Below are positions 18,510-27,800 of a stretch of DNA of 64,000 nucleotides, piece after piece. This DNA comes from VRUE01 sp963753245. Lineage in GTDB: Bacteria > Actinomycetota > Thermoleophilia > Solirubrobacterales > 70-9. The first letter of the stretch is position 1. Each line of letters opens with the position of its first letter. A program made the translations under genes and the position numbers. The stretch covers positions 1 through 64,000 of the forward strand of contig CAVWBK010000010.1 of the NCBI GenBank assembly GCA_963753245.1, written 5' to 3'. The notes below the pieces were generated by a model, which was given only the letters and a program-made list of their open reading frames with translations, made no database searches and was not told where the DNA came from.

Positions 18510-19592
18510 TCAGAATCCGCGCAGGAGCACGCGGCGCCGCGCGAGGTTGGCCCGCAATCGGTGTCCGGCGCCGGTTGCCACGAATGGCAAGAACCAAAGC
18601 GAACGTCCCGCCCCGATTCTCTTCCTCAGCCGCAGCCCCCACCACTCGCGAAGATGCGATGTCTCTGGATAGGTCGCCTGCGCGAAGGTGATCAGGTCCT
18701 CCACCGGGACCGCATCGCTGCCCTCGACCTTGGCACGATCATAGGCACGGCTCGCCTTCCAAAGCGCCTGGCGGGCCAAGGTGCGGGCGACAATCCTGTG
18801 CAGGCCCGCAGGGTTCTCGAGCCGAGCAGCGGCGACGGCAAAGAAACGGGTGAATGCAGCCTTGCGCTCCTCGAGCTCGACAACCGAGCCCGCCTCGCCG
18901 TTCAACATGCTTTGCAGCATGCTGTCGGAATGGCGGCGGTAGAGCGCCTGCGCCGCTCCCTTGACGAAGGCAACGTCGGAGATCGCCGCCACCCGTAACC
19001 ACATGTTGACGTCGCTGGTGTGCTGACAGGCTGAGTCATAGTTGCCGACCTCGCGCTGCACCGAGGTGCGCACAACGGCCTCGGGAGAGGCGATGCAGCT
19101 GTGGCCCGAGCGGCAGCGAATCTGAATCCACTCCTCGCCCGACCAGACCCTCGTCCCCCGCCAGCGCTTGCGAATGCGGGGAAGCGCGTCATCGGAGTCA
19201 AAGTACTGGGCCTGTCCGTAGACCAGTCCAACTCGCGGGTGGGAACGCATCACGCTCAGAGCTCGCTCCAGGGCGCCGGGGAGCAACCGGTCATCGGCTG
19301 AGAGCAGGACTACGTAATCCCCGTCATCGGCCCAGGCGAGACCCTCATTGGCGGTCTCGATCAAACCCTTGTTTTGCAGGTGGCGACGATATTCGACCCG
19401 CTCCTCGCCCTCCATGATCTGAGCCGCGAGCGCTGGGGTCTGATCGGGGGAACAGTCATCGATGATCAGAACCCGAACGTCGACGCCCTCCTGGCGCAAA
19501 ACGCTCTCGATGCAGCCAGCGAGGAAATTCGCGTAGCGAAAGCAGGGGACGATCACCTTGACCAGTTCTCGCTTGTGTTCAGAAGCGCTCAT
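18510..19592 (-). CDS. Glycosyltransferase family 2
   Basis: 360 residues. The N-terminal GT-A domain shows VKVIVPCFRYANFLAGCIES, VRVLIIDDCSPDQTP, NKGLIETANEGLAWADDGDY and the acidic metal-binding motif LLSADDRLLPGALE. It is followed by CRSGHSCIASPEAVVRTSVQ and DVNMWLRVAAISDVAFV, typical of inverting transferases that extend polysaccharide repeat units. The C-terminal 100 residues are helical and basic. It is transcribed with the acyltransferase and flippase genes downstream. Confidence 0.88.
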   Translation of the reverse strand: MSASEHKRELVKVIVPCFRYANFLAGCIESVLRQEGVDVRVLIIDDCSPDQTPALAAQIMEGEERVEYRRHLQNKGLIETANEGLAWADDGDYVVLLSADDRLLPGALERALSVMRSHPRVGLVYGQAQYFDSDDALPRIRKRWRGTRVWSGEEWIQIRCRSGHSCIASPEAVVRTSVQREVGNYDSACQHTSDVNMWLRVAAISDVAFVKGAAQALYRRHSDSMLQSMLNGEAGSVVELEERKAAFTRFFAVAAARLENPAGLHRIVARTLARQALWKASRAYDRAKVEGSDAVPVEDLITFAQATYPETSHLREWWGLRLRKRIGAGRSLWFLPFVATGAGHRLRANLARRRVLLRGF

Positions 19593-19670
19593 CGAGATTC
19601 GATCTCTGGGCCGCAGCGGTGGCGCCGGGTCGATTGCCTCCGGGGTATGCGGGGACGCAGCCGCTCGCGA

Positions 19671-20417
19671 TCAACCAAGGGAGGCCCGCGCTTCCCTCCA
19701 GGCGGATGCCGCGCGGCGACGCCTGCCGATGCCATCGAACACGATCACAGCGGTGCACCAAAGCGCGAACACGAGGAGCGCAAGGATCAGAGCTTTGGCC
19801 TTTCCCGTGCCCAGGCTCGTGCTCCCGATCGCCGCCTTCCCCACCCGCTCAATCCGGACGCTGCCGCCAACCACAGGGGAGTCGCGAGCAACTGTTGAAA
19901 GGGTTGCGGTTGCCGCTCTGGCGAGCCGCGCTGCGCTGCGCACATCGGGGGTGTTGGCCTGGATTGAGAGGATCGGCAGACCGGGTGCAGCGCTGACGCT
20001 GACGAGATAGGGCTGGCTTGGTTTTGTCAGCGGTAGGACCTGTTCGGTAAGCGGTGTCACGACCACCGGTGCCGCACGGGCTGGGCTGATCACTCCAATT
20101 TCAGCGCTCCGAAGGCCGGCTTCACGCGCCATCTCGGCCCTCGCTTCATCACTTGCCAGCAGGTCGCCGAGCAGCGTCGTCGCGACCACGATCGAGGTCG
20201 CCCCCCGGGCTCTGGCGTCGGCAATCAACGAGGTCGGTGTATTGACAAGCACGCGTTCGAGCGCGTGCGCCGATGAGGTCGCACGGCTTTTGAGGGCCGG
20301 CGGCGCGAGCGATATCTGGTACAGCGCGCCGATTCCGACAAACAGCGCCAGAAGCCCACCGAGCAACAGTGCGATGCGGTGGCGCCCGAGCACCCGGATG
20401 ATTCCAAGCGACTCCAT
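19671..20417 (-). CDS. Wzz-like membrane protein
   Basis: 248 residues with one helix near each end (IALLLGGLLALFVGIGALYQ and ALILALLVFALWCTAVIVF) and an extracytoplasmic middle. That middle contains LPILSIQANTPDVRSAARLA followed by RAATATLST. This two-helix layout with a GlyPro-poor middle is that of polysaccharide co-polymerase/chain length determinant proteins. It is homologous in pattern to the protein at 20421 and to the N-terminal part of the fusion at 12592. There is no cytoplasmic tyrosine-kinase domain. The start is three bases after the stop of the 20421 gene, so the pair is an operon and perhaps a hetero-oligomer. Confidence 0.7.
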   Translation of the reverse strand: MESLGIIRVLGRHRIALLLGGLLALFVGIGALYQISLAPPALKSRATSSAHALERVLVNTPTSLIADARARGATSIVVATTLLGDLLASDEARAEMAREAGLRSAEIGVISPARAAPVVVTPLTEQVLPLTKPSQPYLVSVSAAPGLPILSIQANTPDVRSAARLARAATATLSTVARDSPVVGGSVRIERVGKAAIGSTSLGTGKAKALILALLVFALWCTAVIVFDGIGRRRRAASAWREARASLG

Positions 20418-20420
20418 CGA

Positions 20421-21188
20421 TCAGGTCGAATCGCTGAGCGGTCGGGCCTCGAACCCCTCCGATGCCACCCAACCGCGCCGCACCCTGCCGACCAAGAGCA
20501 CCACCGCGCAGCAGGCGGAGAAAACGAATATGAAGGCCAGGGCGGCGAACTGGATTCCCGCGCCGGAGTTGATTGAACCGGCGGTCGCGCGGCCAAGCTG
20601 GACCAGTCTCACCCGATCCTTGCTCGGGGTGGCGCGCTGGTGTCCGGTGGCGCTGAGGTATTCGCGAAGACCCTGTACCGCCGCATTGGCGAGCTTGCCG
20701 GCGGCCGCCGCACTGGGAGCCTCGGAATCTATGTCGATGATCGGAACGGTCGGGTTCGATTGAACGCTCAAGCGGTATTCGTTGGGAGATTTCAGGATGT
20801 CGGTCGACTTCGGCTGTTCGGTGCTGGTGGCCAGGGGCCGTGGCTGTTCGGGGGTCAGCGGGGGAGATACTTTGATCAGGTCTGCGGGCACTCCCGCGCG
20901 GCGGGCGATGTAGCCGCGAACGGGCAGGCTTGCGATCACGTTGCCCAGCAGCAACGCCCTGTTGGTCATTTCGGTGAAGCTGTAGGTGTCCTCGCGCAGA
21001 TCGACGAGGGTGGATTTTGGGGAGTCGACGAGCACGTGGGTGGAGGCGCTTGCGAGGCCGAGCGAATTGGGCGTGAGGCTTGGCGGAAGGACGCTGATTC
21101 CGTAAAGGATTCTTGTCGCGGCGAGCACCGCCAGGGCAAAGGCGATCGCCAGACCGATCTTCTGCCTCCAGAGCTCGCGCATATGCAT
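20421..21188 (-). CDS. Wzz-like membrane protein, paralog of its neighbour
   Basis: About 255 residues from ATG 21188; ATG 21182 and ATG 21200 are alternatives, and a GAGGAG is at 21201-21206. The N-terminal helix is KIGLAIAFALAVLAATRILY. The extracytoplasmic part has TNRALLLGNVIASLPVRGYI, NPTVPIIDIDSEAPSAAAAG and KLANAAVQGLREYLS. The C-terminal helix is FAALAFIFVFSACCAVVLLV, followed by a basic tail. The NPTVPIIDIDSEAPS segment aligns with NVPVLDIFTQAPS in the Wzz-Wzy fusion. It probably sets polysaccharide chain length or assembly; no kinase domain is present. It is divergent from the deacetylase-like gene. Confidence 0.7.
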   Translation of the reverse strand: MHMRELWRQKIGLAIAFALAVLAATRILYGISVLPPSLTPNSLGLASASTHVLVDSPKSTLVDLREDTYSFTEMTNRALLLGNVIASLPVRGYIARRAGVPADLIKVSPPLTPEQPRPLATSTEQPKSTDILKSPNEYRLSVQSNPTVPIIDIDSEAPSAAAAGKLANAAVQGLREYLSATGHQRATPSKDRVRLVQLGRATAGSINSGAGIQFAALAFIFVFSACCAVVLLVGRVRRGWVASEGFEARPLSDST

Positions 21189-21285
21189 GCCTAGCCGCAT
21201 CTCCTCAGTCAACGAACCGGAGAGTCCGATCTTGCATCCGATCGGCCGCAAAAAGCCTGGCCTTCAGACGTTTGTTGCCAAGGAC

Positions 21286-22878
21286 ATGGAGACTGACCGC
21301 GATCCGAGATTGACCGTGGCCGTTCACCCGGGCTCGGCGATCGCAACCAGCTCCCGGTTGTTCGCGGCCCTTGAGGTGGCCTTCCCGGTCTCCTTTAAGC
21401 CGTTGACGGCGACACTGGAGGACGCCGCAGCCGTGATCAGAGTGGGCGCAGACGACGTCCCGGCCGACTTCAGCCCCCACGATCAGCTCCCCACGCTCGC
21501 TTTCACGGGCGCGGGTGCAGCGCCCCACCCCGGAACCGATATTCAGCTCAGCGAAAACCGCTACGTGGACAGGCGCGTCCGTGGAATCTCCGTTCGTGAC
21601 CTTAACGACGGTCAGAGCCCCGAAATGCCGGCGGACCCGAGCGAGGAGGCGCTGGCATTTGCCGACTCGCGCCCAGCTTGGACCCGCTCGCGCGGCCCTA
21701 TCTCCAAGCACCGAGTCCGCTCCTCGCTGCCCGAGCTCGGACCCCGTCAGGGGCTGCGCGACCTTTTTCCCGAACGCACCCTTACCCTGATCGCGCTGAC
21801 CCAGTTCCTCCGCGAGCTCAGCGGGGCTGACTCATTTGAGCCTCCCGGCCTGCGCGCTGCGATCCTCTTCGATGACCCGAACCTGCGCTGGCGTACCTAC
21901 GGATTCATCGCCTACCGTCAGCTGTTGCAACACGCAGAAGAGCACGGCTATCACGCGGCGATTGCGATGATTCCTCTCGACGGCTGGCGCCAGCATCGTG
22001 CGACGGTCGAACTCTTCCGCAACCACCGCGAGCGCCTTTCGCTCGTCTTGCACGGAAATAACCACGTCGCCCGCGAGCTGATGCAGCCGGTGAATGAGGC
22101 CAATGCGCTGGCGCTCGGCGCGCAGGCGATTCGACGCGCGATCCGGTTTGAGTCGAGGTACGGGCTGGGCATCGATCGGGTCATGACCCCACCGCACGGG
22201 ATGTGCTCGGCGAGCATGGCGCGGGCTCTTGGCGAGCTCGGCTTCGACGCGCTCTGCGCGATCCACCCGCTTCCCTGGACCGAGCGGGTGCCCGCGGACC
22301 GCCCCCTGGCGGGATGGGATCCGGCCGAGCTCGGCGATGGCTGCGCCAACATCCCGAGAATTCCACTGCAGACCGGGTCTGCCGAGATCGCCATCAGGGC
22401 CTTTCTCGGCCATCCGCTGATTCTCTATGGACATCACGACGATCTCTCCGAGGGACTCGACCTGCTGGCCGAGACCGCCTCGAGGGTCAATCGCCTCGGT
22501 GAGGTCAAGTGGACCTCGCTGCGTGAGATCGCGGCATCCAACCACGCAAGCAGGCTTGACGGGCGGACCCTTCGGGTGAGGCCATATTCCCAGCGGCTGC
22601 GGGTGCGGATTCCCGAGCGGGCCGAGTACCTGGTGATCGAGCGTCCGCGAGAGCCCAACCATGGGCTCGCCGGCTGGTCGGCCCAGGGAACCGATACCCC
22701 CTTCAACGCCGAGATGCCCTGTGGGCCCGGCGATATCGAGCTTCGACTGAGGCCGCTGCACGCTGTTGATCCCGCCCAGGTGCCATCCCCGCCGCCACGT
22801 CCCTGGCCGCTGCTGAGGCGGTTTGGGACAGAGACCCGCGACCGCTTGCGCCCGCTTTTGCAGGCTGGCCCAGCTTGA
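21286..22878 (+). CDS. Polysaccharide-deacetylase-like (NodB/DUF2334-type) protein
   Basis: About 530 residues from ATG 21286, which follows AAGG; the frame is open from 21187. The first 180 residues are without a recognisable domain. The middle shows a deacetylase-like TIM-barrel pattern: RAAILFDDPNLRWRTYGFIA with an Asp-Asp pair, AIAMIPLDGWR, SLVLHGNNHVARELM (His cluster), VMTPPHGMCSASMARALGEL and ILYGHHDDLSEGLDLL. No signal peptide is obvious. The ending RPYSQRLRVRIPERAEYLVI looks like a small beta domain. It may trim N-acetyl groups of the glycan. Its stop overlaps the TTG start of the secreted protein at 22875. Confidence 0.6.
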   Translation: METDRDPRLTVAVHPGSAIATSSRLFAALEVAFPVSFKPLTATLEDAAAVIRVGADDVPADFSPHDQLPTLAFTGAGAAPHPGTDIQLSENRYVDRRVRGISVRDLNDGQSPEMPADPSEEALAFADSRPAWTRSRGPISKHRVRSSLPELGPRQGLRDLFPERTLTLIALTQFLRELSGADSFEPPGLRAAILFDDPNLRWRTYGFIAYRQLLQHAEEHGYHAAIAMIPLDGWRQHRATVELFRNHRERLSLVLHGNNHVARELMQPVNEANALALGAQAIRRAIRFESRYGLGIDRVMTPPHGMCSASMARALGELGFDALCAIHPLPWTERVPADRPLAGWDPAELGDGCANIPRIPLQTGSAEIAIRAFLGHPLILYGHHDDLSEGLDLLAETASRVNRLGEVKWTSLREIAASNHASRLDGRTLRVRPYSQRLRVRIPERAEYLVIERPREPNHGLAGWSAQGTDTPFNAEMPCGPGDIELRLRPLHAVDPAQVPSPPPRPWPLLRRFGTETRDRLRPLLQAGPA

Positions 22879-23843
22879 CCGCCGGTCTCCCCGCGTTCTG
22901 GCTGGGCATCCACCTGCTGCTCGGGCTTCTCGCCTCCGCATCGGGATCAAACCCGGTCAAGGCCGACGATATGCACTGCTTTTCGCGTCCGAGCAGCTGC
23001 GGATATCCAGACGCGACAAATACCGGCGTTCCGCCGGGGATCCAGCTGACTCCCTCCGGCTCGCGCCGGGTCAGGACCAAGGGCGCTGTTCTCAACGGCC
23101 TTGAGATCAGCGGAACGGTGACGGTGGCGGCTGACAACGTGACGATCGAGAACAGCCGAATCACCAGGTCCTCGGGGGGAAGCGGAACCTTTGCGGTGGT
23201 TCTCAACAAAGGAGCCGATGGCTTCACGATCAAAGACAGCGAAGTGTCCGGGCCCGCGAGCAACACCAAAGGTCTCGAGTCAGCCGTTTGGAATCACTAC
23301 AACAACCCCGGTGCCAGAGCGGATCGAGTCTACTTTCAGCGCTGCGCGGACTGCTGGGAGGGCGCCGGCAGCTTTCGCAATGACTACATGGTCGTAAATG
23401 CCTCCTACGCAGGCGCCCACGACGAGGACATCTATGTTTGCAGCGGCAATGTCAACGTCGACCGCAGCACCCTGATCAATCGCCACCAGCAGACCGCGAC
23501 CGTCTTTGGCGACACAATCTGCGGCGGAGGCAACAATTTCACGGTGACAAACAGCCTCCTCGCCGGGGGCGGCTACCTGCTCTACCCCCAGGCCAACAGC
23601 ACCGCCAAGGTTGGCACGGTAGAGATCTCGGGCAACCGCCTGGCCCGCTGCCGGACAAAGTCAGTGTATGAACCCGGTAGTGGCGGAACCAGCTGCAGGG
23701 AAGGAGCCGACGCCGACGGCCTCTTCCCAAAGGGGGGCTATTACGGCGTCGTCTCGACCCTCTACAGCGGGTCGGACCAGGAGTGGACAAACAACGTCTG
23801 GGCCGATGACTCCCAGCCGTTTTGTCCAAATCGACGCTGCTAG
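22875..23843 (+). CDS. Secreted beta-helix-like protein (paralog 2)
   Basis: 322 residues, TTG start overlapping the previous stop. The signal peptide (WLGIHLLLGLLASASGS) is followed by a 280-residue body with CGYPDATNTGVPPGIQLTPS, then strand-turn repeats such as GTVTVAADNVTIENSRI. The conserved middle is GAHDEDIYVCSGNVNVDRST, TATVFGDTICGGGNNFTVTN and SLLAGGGYLLYPQANS. It is the shortest intact family member and has no C-terminal repeats. Conserved Cys residues (CADC, CSG, CGGG) could form disulfides outside the cell. Coupling to the deacetylase-like gene suggests a role in the surface polysaccharide, but no catalytic residues are recognised. Confidence 0.75.
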   Translation: MTAGLPAFWLGIHLLLGLLASASGSNPVKADDMHCFSRPSSCGYPDATNTGVPPGIQLTPSGSRRVRTKGAVLNGLEISGTVTVAADNVTIENSRITRSSGGSGTFAVVLNKGADGFTIKDSEVSGPASNTKGLESAVWNHYNNPGARADRVYFQRCADCWEGAGSFRNDYMVVNASYAGAHDEDIYVCSGNVNVDRSTLINRHQQTATVFGDTICGGGNNFTVTNSLLAGGGYLLYPQANSTAKVGTVEISGNRLARCRTKSVYEPGSGGTSCREGADADGLFPKGGYYGVVSTLYSGSDQEWTNNVWADDSQPFCPNRRC

Positions 23844-24218
23844 AGCAACGAGGTCCGGTCGCCGCCGCGTTGGTCCCGGCGCCGAACGGGGCTGCGGATT
23901 GCCCACACCGGCTCCATCCCCCTTGGACATTCCACAATCTCGAACTGCTTCGCGGTCGGGGGATCGCCCTCGACTTGGAGGGAATCCCGACCCAAAGCAG
24001 CGGGCGGGTCGACGTGCACCTCGGGCAGCACCGCGTTCACACTCACTCTCATTCCTTCGGCTCCCCGGCTGGGTTGAATGAGACTGTCGGCCTGCCTGCT
24101 CACCTCTTTCAGACAATCGCTCCACGCTCCCACCGGCCCCGAGCGGGGGTCCCTCCCACCTCTCTCCGCAGCCGGCCGCTGGTCGGTGTCTCTTTGGGCA
24201 CCCTAGGCGAAGCCGCCC
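23844..24218. other. Intergenic stretch with one doubtful minus-strand ORF
   Basis: About 375 bases between convergent genes. A minus-strand ORF (ATG 24052 to stop near 23840, about 70 residues, with segments VNAVLPEVHVDPPAALGRDS and FEIVECPRGMEPVWAIRS) has plausible codon usage but no recognised family and only a weak ribosome-binding site. Nothing else convincing was seen. Confidence 0.3.
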
Positions 24219-24833
24219 CTACAAGCGAGACAGGGCCTCTTCGGCAAAGCGGCGGCCAGTCGCGCAGGGTGCGCTCACCCTCAGGACCCCACCGCCGGCG
24301 AGGGGCACGAAGGTCGCCGACTGACCGTAGACCCCGCAGTAGGCATGACGACCGCCCACCGCGAACCGGGCGCGCATGTGAATCTGCGGCTCGATCTTCT
24401 TGAAGTCAACCGCCTCGATCGAGAGGGTGACCGTTTGCTTTGTGCCCGAGGTCGTGTAGATGCAGCTGGGCCCGAGTGGAGCTTCAACCGGCGAGCTGAT
24501 CGGGGCGCCGAGGATGGTCTCAGCCTCGGCCTTGGGGACCAGCGCGCAGGGATCCTTTCCGACCTTCGCATCCCCGCCGGTATCGGCCTGGCCGGGGTTG
24601 TCGTCGTTGGCTTCATCACCGCCGGTCCCCTGCATCGGCTGCTGCGTCGTTGAGCCATCGGTGACCACGTCTCGATTGGCCTTTGTCGCGCCCCCAGATT
24701 CGCTCGCGAGCTGCTGGGCCACCGAAGCCGAGGCAGATCCCTGCGACGAGGAGCCGCAGGCGCTTAACAGCAATGCCACCGCGATCGCCGCCGCGCCCAG
24801 CGGAGCGGCCAGAAGTTTGCTTCTACGCTGCAT
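24219..24833 (-). CDS. DUF3558-like lipoprotein
   Basis: 204 residues with a lipoprotein signal: basic start, AAIAVALLLSAC lipobox, then a Ser/Gly-rich linker. The C-terminal 110 residues start DPCALVPKAEAETILGAPIS and contain PSCIYTTSG, GRHAYCGVYG and VSAPCATGRRFAEEALS. This Cys pattern and the DPC-ALV-AE opening resemble the DUF3558 family of actinobacterial lipoproteins of unknown function. The start at 24833 directly abuts the stop of the giant adhesin gene (shared base), so the two are probably co-transcribed. Confidence 0.75.
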   Translation of the reverse strand: MQRRSKLLAAPLGAAAIAVALLLSACGSSSQGSASASVAQQLASESGGATKANRDVVTDGSTTQQPMQGTGGDEANDDNPGQADTGGDAKVGKDPCALVPKAEAETILGAPISSPVEAPLGPSCIYTTSGTKQTVTLSIEAVDFKKIEPQIHMRARFAVGGRHAYCGVYGQSATFVPLAGGGVLRVSAPCATGRRFAEEALSRL

Positions 24834-27800
24834 CAGGGCCCCGGCTGAAATTCCACGTCGACCCAGTAGTTGGTGGATTTGTAGCTACTGGTCGGGAAGA
24901 CGCTCGAGCCGCTGTAGGCGTAGAGGCCGTTGCCGTTGGGGTAGGCGGAATTGGCGAGGGCGCTGAGCGGCGAGTTGTTCACCGCTCCCGTGGCAAATTG
25001 GGAGGAAGTGTCGGAATAGTGGCCTTTGGGAGCCAGGTAGGCGGCGACGTAGGTCGTGTTGGCGGTGATCTGAACCGGCGGCGAGAAGCTGGCCTGCTGC
25101 CAGCCGGAGGCCGTCTCGTTGCTGAAGGTGGCGGAGCCCAGCAGCGTGCCGGAGGCGCTCCAGAGGCTGCCGATGTGGGTGCCGGTGTTGGTGCTGGCCT
25201 TGTAGAAGCGGACGCCGGTGACGCTGCCGGAGACTTCGGAGCTAAACGCCACCCCGAGCTCGACCGAGGCGGTATCGCCGGAATCGACCGTCGCCGGCGT
25301 CGCGGTGCCAAAGATCGTATCCGGAGAACTCGAGGCTGACGGCGTGACCGCGTTGGAGTGTTCGGAGGCGGGTCCGGTGCCAACCGAGTTGGTCGCGGTG
25401 ACGGTGAAGGTGTAGGCGCTGCCGTTGCTCAGCCCGGTGATCGTCGTCCCGGTCGCCGGCGGGGATCCCGTGATCGAGGTCGCGGTCTGGGCTTCGGCGC
25501 CCTTGTAGGGGGTGATCGTGTATTTGGTGATCGGGCTGCCGCCGTTGCCTGGAGCGGTCCAGGTCACCGTGGCGCTGGCCGCTCCGGCGCTGGCCGAGAC
25601 CGCGGTCGGTGCCGAGGGCGTGGTCGGTGCCGAGGGCGTGACCGCGTTGGAGTGTTCGGAGACCGTTCCGTTCCCGTTCTGATTGGAGGCCTGCACGGTG
25701 AAGGTGTAGGCGCTGCCGTTGGTCAGCCCGGTGATCGTCGTCCCGGTCGCCGGCGGGGATCCCGTGATCGAGGTCGCGGTCTGGGCTTCGGCGCCCTTGT
25801 AGGGGGTGATCGTGTATTTGGTCACCGGTCCGCCACCAGTGGGCGCTTTCCAGGTCAGGCTCGCCGATTCGCTGCCCGCGGTTGCGCTGACGTTCGTGAC
25901 CTGGCCGGGAGGAGCGTTTACCGGCGTCGGTTCAAATTCCACGTCGACCCAGTAGTTGGTGGATTTGTAGCTACTGGTCGGGAAGACGCTCGAGCCGCTG
26001 TAGGCGTAGAGGCCGTTGCCGTTGGGGTAGGCGGAATTGGCGAGGGCGCTGAGCGGCGAGTTGTTCACCGCTCCCGTGGCAAATTGGGAGGAAGTGTCGG
26101 AATAGTGGCCTTTGGGAGCCAGGTAGGCGGCGACGTAGGTCGTGTTGGCGGTGATCTGAACCGGCGGCGAGAAGCTGGCCTGCTGCCAGCCGGAGGCCGT
26201 CTCGTTGCTGAAGGTGGCGGAGCCCAGCAGCGTGCCGGAGGCGCTCCAGAGGCTGCCGATGTGGGTGCCGGTGTTGGTGCTGGCCTTGTAGAAGCGGACG
26301 CCGGTGACGCTGCCGGAGACTTCGGAGCTAAACGCCACCCCGAGCTCGACCGAGGCGGTATCGCCGGAATCGACCGTCGCCGGCGTCGCGGTGCCAAAGA
26401 TCGTATCCGGAGAACTCGAGGCTGACGGCGTGACCGCGTTGGAGTGTTCGGAGGCGGGTCCGGTGCCAACCGAGTTGGTCGCGGTGACGGTGAAGGTGTA
26501 GGCGCTGCCGTTGCTCAGCCCGGTGATCGTCGTCCCGGTCGCCGGCGGGGATCCCGTGATCGAGGTCGCGGTCTGGGCTTCGGCGCCCTTGTAGGGGGTG
26601 ATCGTGTATTTGGTGATCGGGCTGCCGCCGTTGCCTGGAGCGGTCCAGGTCACCGTGGCGCTGGCCGCTCCGGCGCTGGCCGAGACCGCGGTCGGTGCCG
26701 AGGGCGTGGTCGGTGCCGAGGGCGTGACCGCGTTGGAGTGTTCGGAGACCGTTCCGTTCCCGTTCTGATTGGAGGCCTGCACGGTGAAGGTGTAGGCGCT
26801 GCCGTTGGTCAGCCCGGTGATCGTCGTCCCGGTCGCCGGCGGGGATCCCGTGATCGAGGTCGCGGTCTGGGCTTCGGCGCCCTTGTAGGGGGTGATCGTG
26901 TATTTGGTCACCGGTCCGCCACCAGTGGGCGCTTTCCAGGTCAGGCTCGCCGATTCGCTGCCCGCGGTTGCGCTGACGTTCGTGACCTGGCCGGGAGGAG
27001 CGTTTACCGGCGTCGGTTCAAATTCCACGTCGACCCAGTAGTTGGTGGATTTGTAGCTACTGGTCGGGAAGACGCTCGAGCCGCTGTAGGCGTAGAGGCC
27101 GTTGCCGTTGGGGTAGGCGGAATTGGCGAGGGCGCTGAGCGGCGAGTTGTTCACCGCTCCCGTGGCAAATTGGGAGGAAGTGTCGGAATAGTGGCCTTTG
27201 GGAGCCAGGTAGGCGGCGACGTAGGTCGTGTTGGCGGTGATCTGAACCGGCGGCGAGAAGCTGGCCTGCTGCCAGCCGGAGGCCGTCTCGTTGCTGAAGG
27301 TGGCGGAGCCCAGCAGCGTGCCGGAGGCGCTCCAGAGGCTGCCGATGTGGGTGCCGGTGTTGGTGCTGGCCTTGTAGAAGCGGACGCCGGTGACGCTGCC
27401 GGAGACTTCGGAGCTAAACGCCACCCCGAGCTCGACCGAGGCGGTATCGCCGGAATCGACCGTCGCCGGCGTCGCGGTGCCAAAGATCGTGTCCGGAGAA
27501 CTCGAGGCTGACGGCGTGACCGCGTTGGAGTGTTCGGAGGCGGGTCCGGTGCCAACCGAGTTGGTCGCGGTGACGGTGAAGGTGTAGGCGCTGCCGTTGC
27601 TCAGCCCGGTGATCGTCGTCCCGGTCGCCGGCGGGGATCCCGTGATCGAGGTCGCGGTCTGGGCTTCGGCGCCCTTGTAGGGGGTGATCGTGTATTTGGT
27701 GATCGGGCTGCCGCCGTTGCCTGGAGCGGTCCAGGTCACCGTGGCGCTGGCCGCTCCGGCGCTGGCCGAGACCGCGGTCGGTGCCGAGGGCGTGGTCGGT

